Under the pieces are notes generated by a model that worked only from the letters and a program-made list of their open reading frames with translations, did no database searches and had not been told where the DNA came from. 46,660 nt of DNA from Fidelibacterota bacterium UBA7301 (GTDB taxonomy: Bacteria > Fidelibacterota > Marinisomatia > Marinisomatales > TCS55): positions 1 through 46,660 of the forward strand of contig DKQT01000034.1 of the NCBI GenBank assembly GCA_002471845.1. Reading direction: 5' to 3'. The translations under genes and the position numbers were made by a program. Within the stretch, counting starts at the first letter, position 1; each line of letters starts with the position of its first letter. Shown here piece by piece: positions 24,095-33,571 of the stretch.

Positions 24095-24730
24095 TTAAAA
24101 ATGGATTGTAAGGGCGTACCCCATATTTCCCGATTCTGAATGGTACCAGGGTTGAACCGATAGTTTTTTATTTTTCATCACTCGTTTTAAATAGGCGGCA
24201 TCGATTGCAGAAACCATATGATTCAACACTACAGCCCCCGCACTGAAAGTTGCAGCCCATTTCATTTGATCACTGAGAATCCGTTTTTTCTCGAAGGCAT
24301 CCCGGTTGGCATCTGTATCCCAATCCCAACTCCATTTTTTATCTTCCAGGTAGAGATCATCTATTTCGCGATTCCGGAGGTGTTCGTCGTTATAATCGGT
24401 GATTGTATCAAAATTTCCGATATCCACCCAGTATTTATGATCTTTCCCTGCGGAGGACACAGCGGCGTGCTCTGAAGCGAAGGCAATATAATTCTTCTTG
24501 ATAATGTTGGAAAAAGTTGTTGTCCCAAGGATGGTGACTAATAATCCCGACTCAATATAAGTGAATGTACGCCCCCGTTTTGTATGGTTCAGGGATTTTT
24601 GACCCCAGCCCGGTACCAGGGCTGATTTAGTTACAGGGTCCAATTCCTTCTTTTTTATCTCCTGCCCTACTACGGTTGAAGAAAAAAGGATCAGGATTAT
24701 TAATAGTGTTTTGATCGTCTGAGGAGCCAT
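24095..24730 (-). CDS. DUF5683-like secreted or outer-membrane protein
   Basis: 211 residues from the ATG at 24730 (MAPQTIKTLLIILILFSS, signal peptide); the longer frame to 24760 lies within lnt. The family landmark SALVPGWGQ.SLNHTKRG is followed by a hydrophobic segment (YIESGLLVTILGTT), a charged middle with EKKRILSDQMKWAATF, and ends GYALTIHF. DUF5683 members are common in FCB bacteria; function unknown. Starts 31 nt inside the lnt 3' end. Confidence 0.75.
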   Translation of the reverse strand: MAPQTIKTLLIILILFSSTVVGQEIKKKELDPVTKSALVPGWGQKSLNHTKRGRTFTYIESGLLVTILGTTTFSNIIKKNYIAFASEHAAVSSAGKDHKYWVDIGNFDTITDYNDEHLRNREIDDLYLEDKKWSWDWDTDANRDAFEKKRILSDQMKWAATFSAGAVVLNHMVSAIDAAYLKRVMKNKKLSVQPWYHSESGNMGYALTIHF

Positions 24731-26196
24731 ATGAATTGTATCAAAGTTAAAATAAAGCACATTTGGGCGAAAACACTTCCATAACGGGCATAAAATGTCA
24801 ATCCCCGGTTAAGCGAAACCTTACCCTTAAAAACACCCTGGTCGCCAAATAAAACTTTATTTTCAACTTTTCCTGATGGATGAATAAGGCCGGAGATGCC
24901 TGTGTTTGCGCTGCGGACAATACCGGTCCGCAGTTCAACCGCCCGGAGGCGCGCCAATTCAAAATGCTGTCGGACACCCGAAGAATTCCGCAGCCAGGCA
25001 TCATTAGCTTCGATAGTTAAAAACCGCGCCCCATTCTGCACAAACCCCCGCGCCACTGCGGGGTGGCTGGATTCATAACAAATCATATTGCTGAATAAAA
25101 TAGAATCCAGGTGAAAAGTAGTGAATTCTTTACCGGCGGTAAAACTAGCCTGACCAAAGTTGAGTTTTTTCAGGTCCGGAAAATTTTCAGACATGGGAAT
25201 GTATTCGGCAAAGGGAACGAGGAATTTTTTATGATAGATTTTATTCCCCTCAAGGCTAATATAAATTGAACTGTTATATACGCGGCGCCCCGTTGAATCC
25301 CGTTTAAAGTCTACTGTTCCCATCAAAATCGGAATGCCCTTTTCTATCACTAACCATTCATAATCCTGTCGTTTGGAAGATACGCGCATATACACTGGTA
25401 ATGCCGCCTCCGGCCACAATACTAAATCCGGATCCATGGACATGGCTTCTGCATTTAATGAATCCATGATTTCAAACAGCCGGGAGCGGAATGATGCTTC
25501 CCATTTTTGGTTGGGATTAATGTTGGGCTGCAAAACAGCTACTTCACGATGGGGTGTCTCTTCGTCAAATTCATATGCGGGCAACCTCAAAAGACCAATA
25601 ACCCATGGAAGCAAGAATAATACCAAAAGACATAGGAGCATTTTTTTCCTATTCCCTTCTGATTGAAGGGTAATGTACAATACAACATTGACCAGCAACA
25701 GCCAAAATCCAATTCCTTCCGACCCTGTAATATCAACCATTTGGATAACCGGCAGAAAGACCGTTTGGGTTGTGGCCAAATTTGCCCAGGGAAATCCCAG
25801 GGGACCAAAACTTCTGATCCATTCCATCGTTACCCATAAAAAGGGGATAATACTGAGGCTGTTACCTGTTCTCCTTTCAATCTTAGCTACAAGCCAGCCC
25901 AGGCCGGCCCAGATCGCTCCAAGGTATAAAACAGCACCAAAAAGAGAGAGCAATACAGCCACAACACCCGCGCCGGAGTTTAACCCAATCCAATACAATG
26001 ATATCAGGTTCGCAACGATAGAACTAAAAAATGACCAGCGGGCGGATTCTTTGGGCGACTGGGTTTGCCAAATATGAATAATTGGAAGAAACCCGAACCA
26101 GGCTGTAACTCCAGGGAGCGGCGGATAGGCACACCCGACTAAAATGCCTGAGATCATCGCCAATTGAAACGGCGATCGTTCAAGAATTTTTTTCAT
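24700..26196 (-). CDS. lnt: Apolipoprotein N-acyltransferase
   Basis: 498 residues: six or seven N-terminal TM helices (about 1-210), a nitrilase-fold periplasmic domain, and a last TM helix. The triad can be placed: Glu in LVLWPEAALP, Lys in the region after FAEYIPMSENFPDLKKL and Cys in NMICYESSHP. It adds the third acyl chain to lipoproteins, such as the two lipoproteins at 2-4 kb. Start overlaps the ruvX stop (TAATG). Confidence 0.95.
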   Translation of the reverse strand: MKKILERSPFQLAMISGILVGCAYPPLPGVTAWFGFLPIIHIWQTQSPKESARWSFFSSIVANLISLYWIGLNSGAGVVAVLLSLFGAVLYLGAIWAGLGWLVAKIERRTGNSLSIIPFLWVTMEWIRSFGPLGFPWANLATTQTVFLPVIQMVDITGSEGIGFWLLLVNVVLYITLQSEGNRKKMLLCLLVLFLLPWVIGLLRLPAYEFDEETPHREVAVLQPNINPNQKWEASFRSRLFEIMDSLNAEAMSMDPDLVLWPEAALPVYMRVSSKRQDYEWLVIEKGIPILMGTVDFKRDSTGRRVYNSSIYISLEGNKIYHKKFLVPFAEYIPMSENFPDLKKLNFGQASFTAGKEFTTFHLDSILFSNMICYESSHPAVARGFVQNGARFLTIEANDAWLRNSSGVRQHFELARLRAVELRTGIVRSANTGISGLIHPSGKVENKVLFGDQGVFKGKVSLNRGLTFYARYGSVFAQMCFILTLIQFIWLLRRSKHY

Positions 26197-26609
26197 TAGC
26201 TCGTTCGGTCTAAATATTGCTGCAAAAAAATGGCTGCCGCTGTCTCATCAATTCGACCCTTATTATGCCCTGTTTTAACGTCCTGCTGAATAAGTGCTTT
26301 CTTGGCGCTGATGGAACTCAACCGTTCATCCTCCATAACCACCGGAATATTAAGAACACTTTTTAAGTGTTCTCCAAATTGAGATACATTTTCAGTCTGC
26401 TTGGTATTCTGTCCCTGCATTCCTTTCGGCAGACCCAAAACAATACGCTCAACCATTTGTTCATCAATAATATGCTGAATTTGTCCACATAAATCCTCAA
26501 CGTTGGTATAAGTGATTGTTTTATACGGTTTGGCAATAATCTTAAGGGGATCGGACAGAGCAAGTCCTACCCGTTTTTGACCATGATCAATCCCCAGAAA
26601 TCGTCCCAT
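26196..26609 (-). CDS. ruvX: Putative pre-16S rRNA nuclease / Holliday junction resolvase-like RuvX (YqgF)
   Basis: 137 residues. RNase H fold with GRFLGIDHGQKRVGLALSD, GLPKGMQGQ, EDERLSS and the C-terminal IDETAAAIFLQQYLD, all YqgF landmarks including the acidic residues. Family members process the 16S rRNA 5' end in E. coli. Confidence 0.95.
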   Translation of the reverse strand: MGRFLGIDHGQKRVGLALSDPLKIIAKPYKTITYTNVEDLCGQIQHIIDEQMVERIVLGLPKGMQGQNTKQTENVSQFGEHLKSVLNIPVVMEDERLSSISAKKALIQQDVKTGHNKGRIDETAAAIFLQQYLDRTS

Positions 26610-26630
26610 ATTACAGCTTTATATTTTAAA

Positions 26631-28817
26631 TCAATGTTGGGTGCGTTCAACAAAGTCAATATTTTTGACTTTGGCAATTTTTCTCACTACCCGATCCAAC
26701 TGTTTCAGGTTATTCACCTGGATAATAAAAATTGCCGTGGCTACCGCTTCTTTCACCTTGATATCAACCGATGTCATATTGATATTGAGTTTTGAAATGG
26801 TTTCGGTCATATCTTTCAACAACCCTTTGCGGTCCTGCCCCACAATTTTTAAGCGAACATTAAACATATCCGATCGGGACACTTCCCATTCCACCGGGAC
26901 CAATCGATCGGACTCTTCACTTAAAAGGGGTAAGCTGGAGCAGGCTGACCGATGGACCGTGATACCTCGGCCGCGGGTAATAAATCCTATCATATCATCC
27001 CCCGGGATGGGATTGCAGCATTTACCGAAATTGGCCATAATATTGCTGATCCCCTCCAGTTTGATACTGCGGCTTTCCTTCCGCGCAAACTGGAAAAATC
27101 CTGAAGATTCTTCATCTTTAACTGGTTCTTCCTGGGAAGCGATTTTCTCAATAATATCCCTAACGGAAATTTCCCCTTTTCCCACTGCTGCAACCAATTG
27201 TTCCGATCCGCCAAATCCAAATTTCGGATAGGCGTTTTTTACCTCATCCATTTGGTTAAGGAGTTTCAAGCGACGAAGGCTCTTGGTGAGAATTTCTTCT
27301 CCCATCTTAATACTTTCATCACGTTCCTTCTTATTGAAATACCGCTTGATCTGGTTTCGTGCTTTGGATGTTACTGTAAATTTGAGCCACCCATAATTTG
27401 GATTTTGGGAACTACTGGTAATGACTTCTACCGTATCCCCGCTGTGCAGCTCGGTGTTCAAAGGTACAACTTTATGATTCACTTTCGCCCCGAGACAAGT
27501 GTGCCCCACTTCCGTATGAACATTGTAGGCAAAATCCAGAGGGGAAGATTTTACCGGTAACTGGACCAAATCCCCCTTCGGAGTAAATACAAAAATCTCG
27601 TCACCGAATAAATCAATTTTCAGTAAATGCATAAATTCTTTGGGATCATTTTCTTCACTCTGCAGGATATCCAGTAACTCACGCAGCCATTTCACATGGC
27701 TGTCTACACTCTTGGTGTTTTTTCCGCCTTCTTTGTAGCGCCAGTGGGCAGCGACACCAATTTCAGCTGTTTGTTCCATTTCGTGGGTACGGATCTGAAT
27801 TTCAACCAGTTTGGCTTCGGGACCAACAACTGTGGTATGAACAGACTGATAACCGTTGCTCTTGGGTGTGGCGATAAAATCTTTAAACCGTTCCTGGATG
27901 GGCTTAAACTTTTGGTGCAGCACCCCTAATGTCAGGTAGCAATCTTCTACCTTTTCAACCACCACCCGGACGGCCAGAATATCATATATTTCTTCAAAAG
28001 CTTTACCCCGTTTTACCATTTTCCCATAAATAGATGTGTGGGACTTCGGTCGACCGTACACTTGGGGTTTTATTTCATAATCCTTTAATTCATCCAAAAG
28101 TGCCTTCGTAATTTTTTTAATATATTTTTCACGTTCCTTGTTGGTTGATTTCAGTTTGGCTTCAATTTCTTTGTAGGTATCTGGATTTAATGTTTTTAAA
28201 ACCAAGTCATCCAGCGTCCATTTCACTTTGGCCATACCCAATCGATGAGCCAGGGGTGCATATACATCACGCGTTTCAATTGCAATCCGATGCTGTTTCA
28301 AACGGGACATATATCCGATGGTAGACATATTATGGAGTCGATCAGCAAACTTGATTATGATAACGCGTAAATCCTGGGCTACAGAAATCAGCATTTTCAT
28401 GAAGTTACCGGCCTGCTTCGCTTTACGGCTGGAAAAACGTATACCGCCAAGTTTAGTAACACCATTGACTAAATTGGCAACATCATTCCCGAAATGATCT
28501 TCGATTTCCTGAAAAGATGCTTCTGTATCCTCGATTGCATCGTGGAGTAATCCGCCGATTATGGTAATATGATCCATATTCCATCCAGCCAGTATCTTTG
28601 CTACCTCTACACAATGATTCTCAAAATAAGATCCCCCGGAAAGTCTTTTTTGACCCTCATGATGACGGGCACCAAATTCATACGCCTGCCATAATTCTTT
28701 CTTGAGCTCCTCTTCGCTTAATTGTTCAGAGGGGGTAATCCTTTTTACCAGTTCCTGAAACGGTTTTGGAAATTCTCCTACAAGAAACGGAGCAAATTTG
28801 GAAAGGGGGTTTTCCAT
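26631..28817 (-). CDS. rel: Bifunctional (p)ppGpp synthetase/hydrolase (Rel/SpoT)
   Basis: 728 residues. HD hydrolase domain (about 45-200) with GGLLHDAIEDT, synthetase domain (about 240-360) with GRPKSHTSIYGKM and NGYQSVHTTVVGP, TGS (about 400-460, IFVFTPKGDLVQLP), a zinc-finger/helical region with CCNPIPGD and GITVHRSACS, and a C-terminal ACT domain (VRLKIVGQDRKGLLKDMTETI). Both catalytic domains look intact. TGATG overlap with the dnaB stop. Confidence 0.96.
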   Translation of the reverse strand: MENPLSKFAPFLVGEFPKPFQELVKRITPSEQLSEEELKKELWQAYEFGARHHEGQKRLSGGSYFENHCVEVAKILAGWNMDHITIIGGLLHDAIEDTEASFQEIEDHFGNDVANLVNGVTKLGGIRFSSRKAKQAGNFMKMLISVAQDLRVIIIKFADRLHNMSTIGYMSRLKQHRIAIETRDVYAPLAHRLGMAKVKWTLDDLVLKTLNPDTYKEIEAKLKSTNKEREKYIKKITKALLDELKDYEIKPQVYGRPKSHTSIYGKMVKRGKAFEEIYDILAVRVVVEKVEDCYLTLGVLHQKFKPIQERFKDFIATPKSNGYQSVHTTVVGPEAKLVEIQIRTHEMEQTAEIGVAAHWRYKEGGKNTKSVDSHVKWLRELLDILQSEENDPKEFMHLLKIDLFGDEIFVFTPKGDLVQLPVKSSPLDFAYNVHTEVGHTCLGAKVNHKVVPLNTELHSGDTVEVITSSSQNPNYGWLKFTVTSKARNQIKRYFNKKERDESIKMGEEILTKSLRRLKLLNQMDEVKNAYPKFGFGGSEQLVAAVGKGEISVRDIIEKIASQEEPVKDEESSGFFQFARKESRSIKLEGISNIMANFGKCCNPIPGDDMIGFITRGRGITVHRSACSSLPLLSEESDRLVPVEWEVSRSDMFNVRLKIVGQDRKGLLKDMTETISKLNINMTSVDIKVKEAVATAIFIIQVNNLKQLDRVVRKIAKVKNIDFVERTQH

Positions 28818-30181
28818 CAGAAAGCTGCTTCAGCTTCCATTTCAGCAAAGGCAGACATATTTTCAAAGCGGGCGAAGCGATCAATAAAAGTTGCTTCAAT
28901 AATTCCTGTCGGACCGTTTCTTTGCTTGGCAACCAGAATTTCTGCCTTACCCTTGTCTGCTTCATCTTGACTGTAAACCCAAGGCCGATATAGGAAAATG
29001 ACCACATCCGCATCCTGCTCAATTGCACCGGATTCACGGAGGTCTGATAACTGGGGCCGACGGTCACTACGGCTCTCAACAGCACGGGATAACTGGGATA
29101 ATGCAATCACCGGTACTTCAATTTCTTTGGCCAATGCTTTTAAAGACCGTGAAATCTGGGAAATTTCCTGCTGGCGGCTTTCCGCCCCTTTTGGCCCGGT
29201 CATGAGCTGCAGATAATCCACAATGAGTAAACCAATATCATGTTCTGCTTTTAAACGGCGCGCTTTGGCACGGACTTCCAAAACAGACATCCCGGGAGTA
29301 TCGTCAAGATAAATGGGTGCTTCAGCCAGGTTGCCTACAGCGATACTTAAATTCTTCCATTGGGTTTTGGGCAGTTTTCCCGTTCTCACGAGATGACTGT
29401 CTACCCTACCCTCAGCACAAAGAAGCCGCATGGCTAACTGATGGTTTGCCATTTCAAGGCTGAATACTCCCACACCAGTTTTATCCATTACTGCCGCATT
29501 CCGTCCCAGAGAAAGGGCCAAGGCTGTTTTCCCCATTCCCGGGCGGCCCGCTATGATTATCAGTTCACTGGGATGAAACCCTGAAGTCATATCGTCCAGA
29601 TCCATCAACCCCGATGCCACTCCCGTAACACTCCCTGGCTTGGAGGCAATTTTATCTAACTCCTCAAAGGTATGATGCAAAATAGGATCAATATGTTTGA
29701 AACCGCCCCGCAGTCTTTTCTCAGATATATTAAAAATTGCCGATTCAGCAGAATCTAAAATATCATCTACATCCTGAGAATCATCAAACGCTTCTTTAGA
29801 TACTTCATGTGATACTTGAATTAATTTTCGTAACGTGTGTTTTTCCAGTACTATTTTAGCGTAATGCTCCACGTTTGCCGTGGTAGGTACGGATTCAGCT
29901 AAACCGGTGACATAATAGGCACCGCCGACACCCTCTAATTCCTTTTTCTTTTTGAGGCGGTCCACAACAGAAATGGCATCTATGGGCTCTCCTTTTTCAA
30001 AGAGGTCTGTCATACATGAAAAAATACGCACATGTGCATCTTTATAAAATTGGGTGGCGGAGACCCATTGCATGGCCTTACTCACCGCCTCTTTGGAAGT
30101 GAGCATAGATCCTAATACTGCCTGCTCTGCTTCTAGCGCCTGGGGCTGCGCCGTTAATTCTAATTCATTATTCTTGGCCAT
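28817..30181 (-). CDS. dnaB: Replicative DNA helicase DnaB
   Basis: 454 residues from the ATG at 30181 (MAKNNELELTAQPQALEAEQAVLGSML); a TTG five codons earlier lies in the preceding gene. N-terminal helical domain (about 15-110), RecA-like C-domain with Walker A GRPGMGKTAL and Walker B LLIVDYLQLM, and the Arg finger region FLYRP. No intein. Overlaps the UDG gene by 14 nt. Confidence 0.96.
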   Translation of the reverse strand: MAKNNELELTAQPQALEAEQAVLGSMLTSKEAVSKAMQWVSATQFYKDAHVRIFSCMTDLFEKGEPIDAISVVDRLKKKKELEGVGGAYYVTGLAESVPTTANVEHYAKIVLEKHTLRKLIQVSHEVSKEAFDDSQDVDDILDSAESAIFNISEKRLRGGFKHIDPILHHTFEELDKIASKPGSVTGVASGLMDLDDMTSGFHPSELIIIAGRPGMGKTALALSLGRNAAVMDKTGVGVFSLEMANHQLAMRLLCAEGRVDSHLVRTGKLPKTQWKNLSIAVGNLAEAPIYLDDTPGMSVLEVRAKARRLKAEHDIGLLIVDYLQLMTGPKGAESRQQEISQISRSLKALAKEIEVPVIALSQLSRAVESRSDRRPQLSDLRESGAIEQDADVVIFLYRPWVYSQDEADKGKAEILVAKQRNGPTGIIEATFIDRFARFENMSAFAEMEAEAAF

Positions 30182-30884
30182 ATTTTTTGGTATCAATGAT
30201 GGATCGGATCCACTTGAAATCCTTCCATGTTTCCGGTTTCCAGTTCGGGTTCCTGAGCAAGGCAGCCGGATGATACGTCACAATCATTGGAGTCCCATGA
30301 TAATCATGCAGAATCCCTCGCATACTTTTCAACGGTTTATCCACATTGAGAAGGGTCTTTCCGGCCACGCGCCCTAAAGCTACAATGAGTTTTGGCTGAA
30401 TCAAATTAATTTGATGGATTAAATAGGGTTCGCACTGTTCAACTTCTCCTGCCAGCGGATCTCGATTATTTGGCGGACGGCATTTTAGTACGTTACAAAT
30501 GTAAACATCTTTTTGGCGGGACCGTCCAATTGCGATCAAGATCTTATCCAGTAGCTGGCCGGCACGACCTACGAATGGTTCTCCCTTAAGATCCTCCTGT
30601 TCGCCAGGCGCTTCACCTACAAGGACCAAAGAAGCATTTGGATCACCAACACCAAATACAAAATGGGTACGGCTTTTACCCAGGGCGCATTTCTGGCACT
30701 GGTTTATTTGCTGATCAAATAATTTTAGATCTGGCGAAAAGCCAGATGATTGCGATTGAGACTCAGCCTCCGGTAGAGATTCCTTTGACGGGACGGGGTC
30801 CAGTTCAAGAAAAAGTTCATCCCCGTAGAGTTCACGGGTTTGCTTTAAATAACGGTTTACGGCAGCAGATGAAACTGGACCCAT
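30168..30884 (-). CDS. Family-4 uracil-DNA glycosylase
   Basis: 238 residues. An N-terminal extension (1-65), then the UDG domain with CQKCALGKSRTHFVFG, VLVGEAPGEQEDLKGEPFVGRAGQLLD and the second pair ICNVLKC and QCEPYL, giving the four Cys of the 4Fe-4S cluster. C-terminal motif VTYHPAALLRNP. Removes uracil from DNA, like the family-5 enzyme at 8 kb. Joined to dnaB, suggesting coupling to replication. Confidence 0.94.
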   Translation of the reverse strand: MGPVSSAAVNRYLKQTRELYGDELFLELDPVPSKESLPEAESQSQSSGFSPDLKLFDQQINQCQKCALGKSRTHFVFGVGDPNASLVLVGEAPGEQEDLKGEPFVGRAGQLLDKILIAIGRSRQKDVYICNVLKCRPPNNRDPLAGEVEQCEPYLIHQINLIQPKLIVALGRVAGKTLLNVDKPLKSMRGILHDYHGTPMIVTYHPAALLRNPNWKPETWKDFKWIRSIIDTKKYGQE

Positions 30885-30912
30885 GGGCTGTTAATTGGTC
30901 GCCCGGACCGGT

Positions 30913-31191
30913 TTATTCGTTTTCCTCGGATTTTTTCCATTTTAGTTCACCGTCCATAAATTCACTGACGGCAACTGTGGTGGCTTTATCCAGTTCTTCA
31001 TAATCTTCCGGATTTCTGTCCATCACCTGATCATAAACACCCATTTCAACTTCTTCGGTAAAAACCATCATTTCTTCTACAATTCGGTTGTTCAGTACTT
31101 GTTTTGCCCGTTTAGACATAACAACAACTGCTTCATAGATATCGTTGGTTTGTTCTTCCATCTGACGGATTGATAGTGGTTCAAGAGCCAT
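30913..31191 (-). CDS. rpoZ: RNA polymerase omega subunit (RpoZ/RPB6 family)
   Basis: 92 residues from the ATG at 31191, preceded by GAGGGAG at the right spacing; the frame is open to 31212. IYEAVVVMSKRAKQVLNNR matches the conserved omega helix, with an acidic C-terminus as in FCB omega proteins. Directly after gmk (11-nt overlap), the common gmk-rpoZ order. Confidence 0.9.
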   Translation of the reverse strand: MALEPLSIRQMEEQTNDIYEAVVVMSKRAKQVLNNRIVEEMMVFTEEVEMGVYDQVMDRNPEDYEELDKATTVAVSEFMDGELKWKKSEENE

Positions 31192-31759
31192 AAGGTACTC
31201 CCTCGTTTTCATGTTGTATAATATTCATAATTTCATCGGCAGCCCGGTTCAGTTCATCATTAATAACACGGTAGTCAAAATTGGATTTGTATTCTAATTC
31301 TGCCCCGAGCCGTTCCAGCCGTTTGGCAATTCTTTCTTCAGAATCCGTTCCCCGTTTTACCAGCCTTTCTCTTAAATCGTCCAAACTGGGTGGTTCAACA
31401 AAAATGGTTATCGTTTTTTCAGGCAACAAATTCTTTATGGTCATGGCACCTTTAACATCTAATTCTAACAGGAGCAAATCCTGCCGCTGGATGGCTGCAT
31501 CCAAGGTGGACTTCAAAGTGCCGTAGTAATAATTTCCGTGAATTTGCTCAAATTCAGCAAACGCATTCTCAGCAATTCCTTTTTCAAAATCTGCATGGTT
31601 CAAAAAAGAGTAATCTACCCCGTTCATTTCACCATTGCGCCTTTCACGAGTAGTGCATGAAACTGAAAAATGAATTGATTCATCCCGCTTTTGCAGGGCA
31701 CGGCAAAGTGTTGTTTTTCCTGATCCCGAAGGCGCTGATATGATAATAAAATTTTTCAT
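31181..31759 (-). CDS. gmk: Guanylate kinase
   Basis: 192 residues. Walker A SAPSGSGKTTL, VSCTTRERRNGEMNGVDYSF, and the lid region RLVKRGTDSEERIAKRL. Phosphorylates GMP to GDP. 2 nt after the yicC stop; no clear ribosome binding site. Confidence 0.97.
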   Translation of the reverse strand: MKNFIIISAPSGSGKTTLCRALQKRDESIHFSVSCTTRERRNGEMNGVDYSFLNHADFEKGIAENAFAEFEQIHGNYYYGTLKSTLDAAIQRQDLLLLELDVKGAMTIKNLLPEKTITIFVEPPSLDDLRERLVKRGTDSEERIAKRLERLGAELEYKSNFDYRVINDELNRAADEIMNIIQHENEGVPYGS

Positions 31760-31761
31760 TG

Positions 31762-32622
31762 TTATAAAATGTTCTGTACCTGCTCCCGCATTTTTTCTGT
31801 TTCATCTTTCATGGTAATCACATAATTCACAATTTTCTCTGATGAATTTTTTGAGCCGATTGTATTGATCTCACGACCCATTTCCTGAAGTAGAAAATTT
31901 AATCGGCGTCCTGTCGGCTCATCGGCCTCCAGTAAAGACTGAAACTGCTGAATATGGCTCTTTAACCGTACTACTTCTTCTGTCACGTCCGCTTTTTCCG
32001 CCAACATGGCGATTTCCTGGGCTATCCGGGATTTATCGATCTGCGGTCCATTCAGTAATTCAGCAATCCGGCTGCGGTATTTTTCTTCTCGTTTTTGAAA
32101 TTCATCCGGGAGATTCATCTCAACATCACCTAATTCATTTTTTAATTTAGTCAATCGTTCCTCAAAATCATTTTTGAGCTTTTCTCCTTCGGATAACCGC
32201 ATTTTGGAGACTTCACTACAGGCTAGATCCACCGCCCTAATCAACTCGTTAGAGCCCATAGATTCAGCATCCATATAGGTAAATAAATCATTGGCATTGA
32301 CAATATTTCCCATATCCAAGTGACGGCCATATTCCTTTTGAATTTCCAGAAGGATAGCTTCAATCGCTTCAAAACGTTCTTTATTAAAAGAAAGGGATTG
32401 CGTTTTTTCCCCGCCTTCCAGTTCCAGATTCACATGAATTGTTCCTCGGGTAAGTTTGTCCGAAATCAAGTCGCGGATTTTTTTTTCGTTACCGGGATCA
32501 ATATCAAACCCCCGGATCTTTATGTCGAGGAAACGGCCGTTCACCGCCTTAATAAGTGAAATAACCCTATTGGCGCCTTTGCCCGCTGCCCCGCGGCCAA
32601 ATCCTGTCATGCTTTGAATCAT
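31762..32622 (-). CDS. yicC: YicC/YloC-family endoribonuclease
   Basis: 286 residues. MIQSMTGFGRG at the N-terminus, VNGRFLDIKIR, and the C-terminal DVTEEVVRLKSHIQQF with GRRLNFLLQEMGREINTIGSKN. Family members are hexameric RNases. It heads the yicC-gmk-rpoZ-udg-dnaB-rel run and lies divergent to the SDR gene. Confidence 0.95.
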   Translation of the reverse strand: MIQSMTGFGRGAAGKGANRVISLIKAVNGRFLDIKIRGFDIDPGNEKKIRDLISDKLTRGTIHVNLELEGGEKTQSLSFNKERFEAIEAILLEIQKEYGRHLDMGNIVNANDLFTYMDAESMGSNELIRAVDLACSEVSKMRLSEGEKLKNDFEERLTKLKNELGDVEMNLPDEFQKREEKYRSRIAELLNGPQIDKSRIAQEIAMLAEKADVTEEVVRLKSHIQQFQSLLEADEPTGRRLNFLLQEMGREINTIGSKNSSEKIVNYVITMKDETEKMREQVQNIL

Positions 32623-32795
32623 CTGTTTTCAATCCGAAAAAAGTCAGGGAATTTACACTTTTTATATAAAGGATAACAATCAATGAGTTCTATTTTGCAT
32701 GATCATTTAGACAATCTGTAATTCCCTTTACTTATACAAGTTAAAATTCCCCTGTTTGAGGTTTAGAATAAATAAAGCAGTTTGTATATTCTGCC

Positions 32796-33539
32796 ATGAA
32801 GAAAAAAGTATTTATAACCGGGGCTAGCAGCGGCATCGGGGAATACCTGGCCTATGCCTATGCTGAAAAAGAGTATATTGTCGGACTGGCGGCCCGCCGG
32901 GAAGATCGACTAGCGTCTGTCCTTTCAAAATGCAAAACACTGGGCGGTGATGGGAAAAGTTATCCTTTGGATGTTCTTGAAGCAGAGGCCCTAAAAGCTG
33001 CCATTGATGACTTCATTTCCCTTCCCGGTGATGTGGATACTATCTACGCCAACGCCGGCGTCGGAGGTTCCGATAAATTAAGTTCCGGTGATTCGAAGGC
33101 TATGAACCGTGTCCTAAAGGTCAATATTTTGGGTGTCACTAACACGGTACTCCCTTTCATCCCCTACTTAAAATCTCAGAACAAGGGTAAAATTGCTGTG
33201 GTCAGTTCTGTGGCCAGCTTTCGGGGGTTAGCCTATCATTCTGCCTATAGCGGCTCAAAAGCAGCGGTTCGAAACTTTTGCCAAGGATGGGATGGCGCTC
33301 TTCACAAATACAATATATCTGTATCGGCCATTTGTCCAGGATTTATCACTAGCGAAATGACTGACGAAGTGGACGTTCACCAACCATTCAAACTGGATAC
33401 GGATGTTGCGGTTAAAAAAATCATAAGGGCTGTAGAACGACGCAAGAAAGTCTTTATTTTTCCATGGCAAATGCGGTTTTTGATGGTGCCCGTAATGAAG
33501 CATGCCCCGGATTGGATCATACGGAAATTCAATATGTAG
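32796..33539 (+). CDS. Short-chain dehydrogenase/reductase
   Basis: 247 residues. NAD(P)-binding TGASSGIG (8-15), NAG motif in YANAGVGG, catalytic Ser near 138, Tyr151 and Lys155 in YSGSK, then the PG motif CPGFITSEM. The Arg pair in AARREDR after the second strand suggests NADP(H). Substrate unknown. No ribosome binding site is evident. The stop codon lies inside the palindrome shared with the converging gene. Confidence 0.93.
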   Translation: MKKKVFITGASSGIGEYLAYAYAEKEYIVGLAARREDRLASVLSKCKTLGGDGKSYPLDVLEAEALKAAIDDFISLPGDVDTIYANAGVGGSDKLSSGDSKAMNRVLKVNILGVTNTVLPFIPYLKSQNKGKIAVVSSVASFRGLAYHSAYSGSKAAVRNFCQGWDGALHKYNISVSAICPGFITSEMTDEVDVHQPFKLDTDVAVKKIIRAVERRKKVFIFPWQMRFLMVPVMKHAPDWIIRKFNM

Positions 33540-33571
33540 AGACGACTCGTCGCATTGTCTCTACAGTTTTT
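33535..33571. repeat. Palindrome covering both stop codons, likely bidirectional terminator
   Basis: TGTAGAGAC (33535-33543) pairs with GTCTCTACA (33557-33565) around a 13-nt loop; TTTTT follows on the plus strand. The stop of the SDR gene (33537-33539) and that of the PorV-like gene (33563-33561) sit in the two arms. Palindromes beginning TGTAGAGAC are known to me as frequent intergenic repeats in several bacterial groups. Confidence 0.65.
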
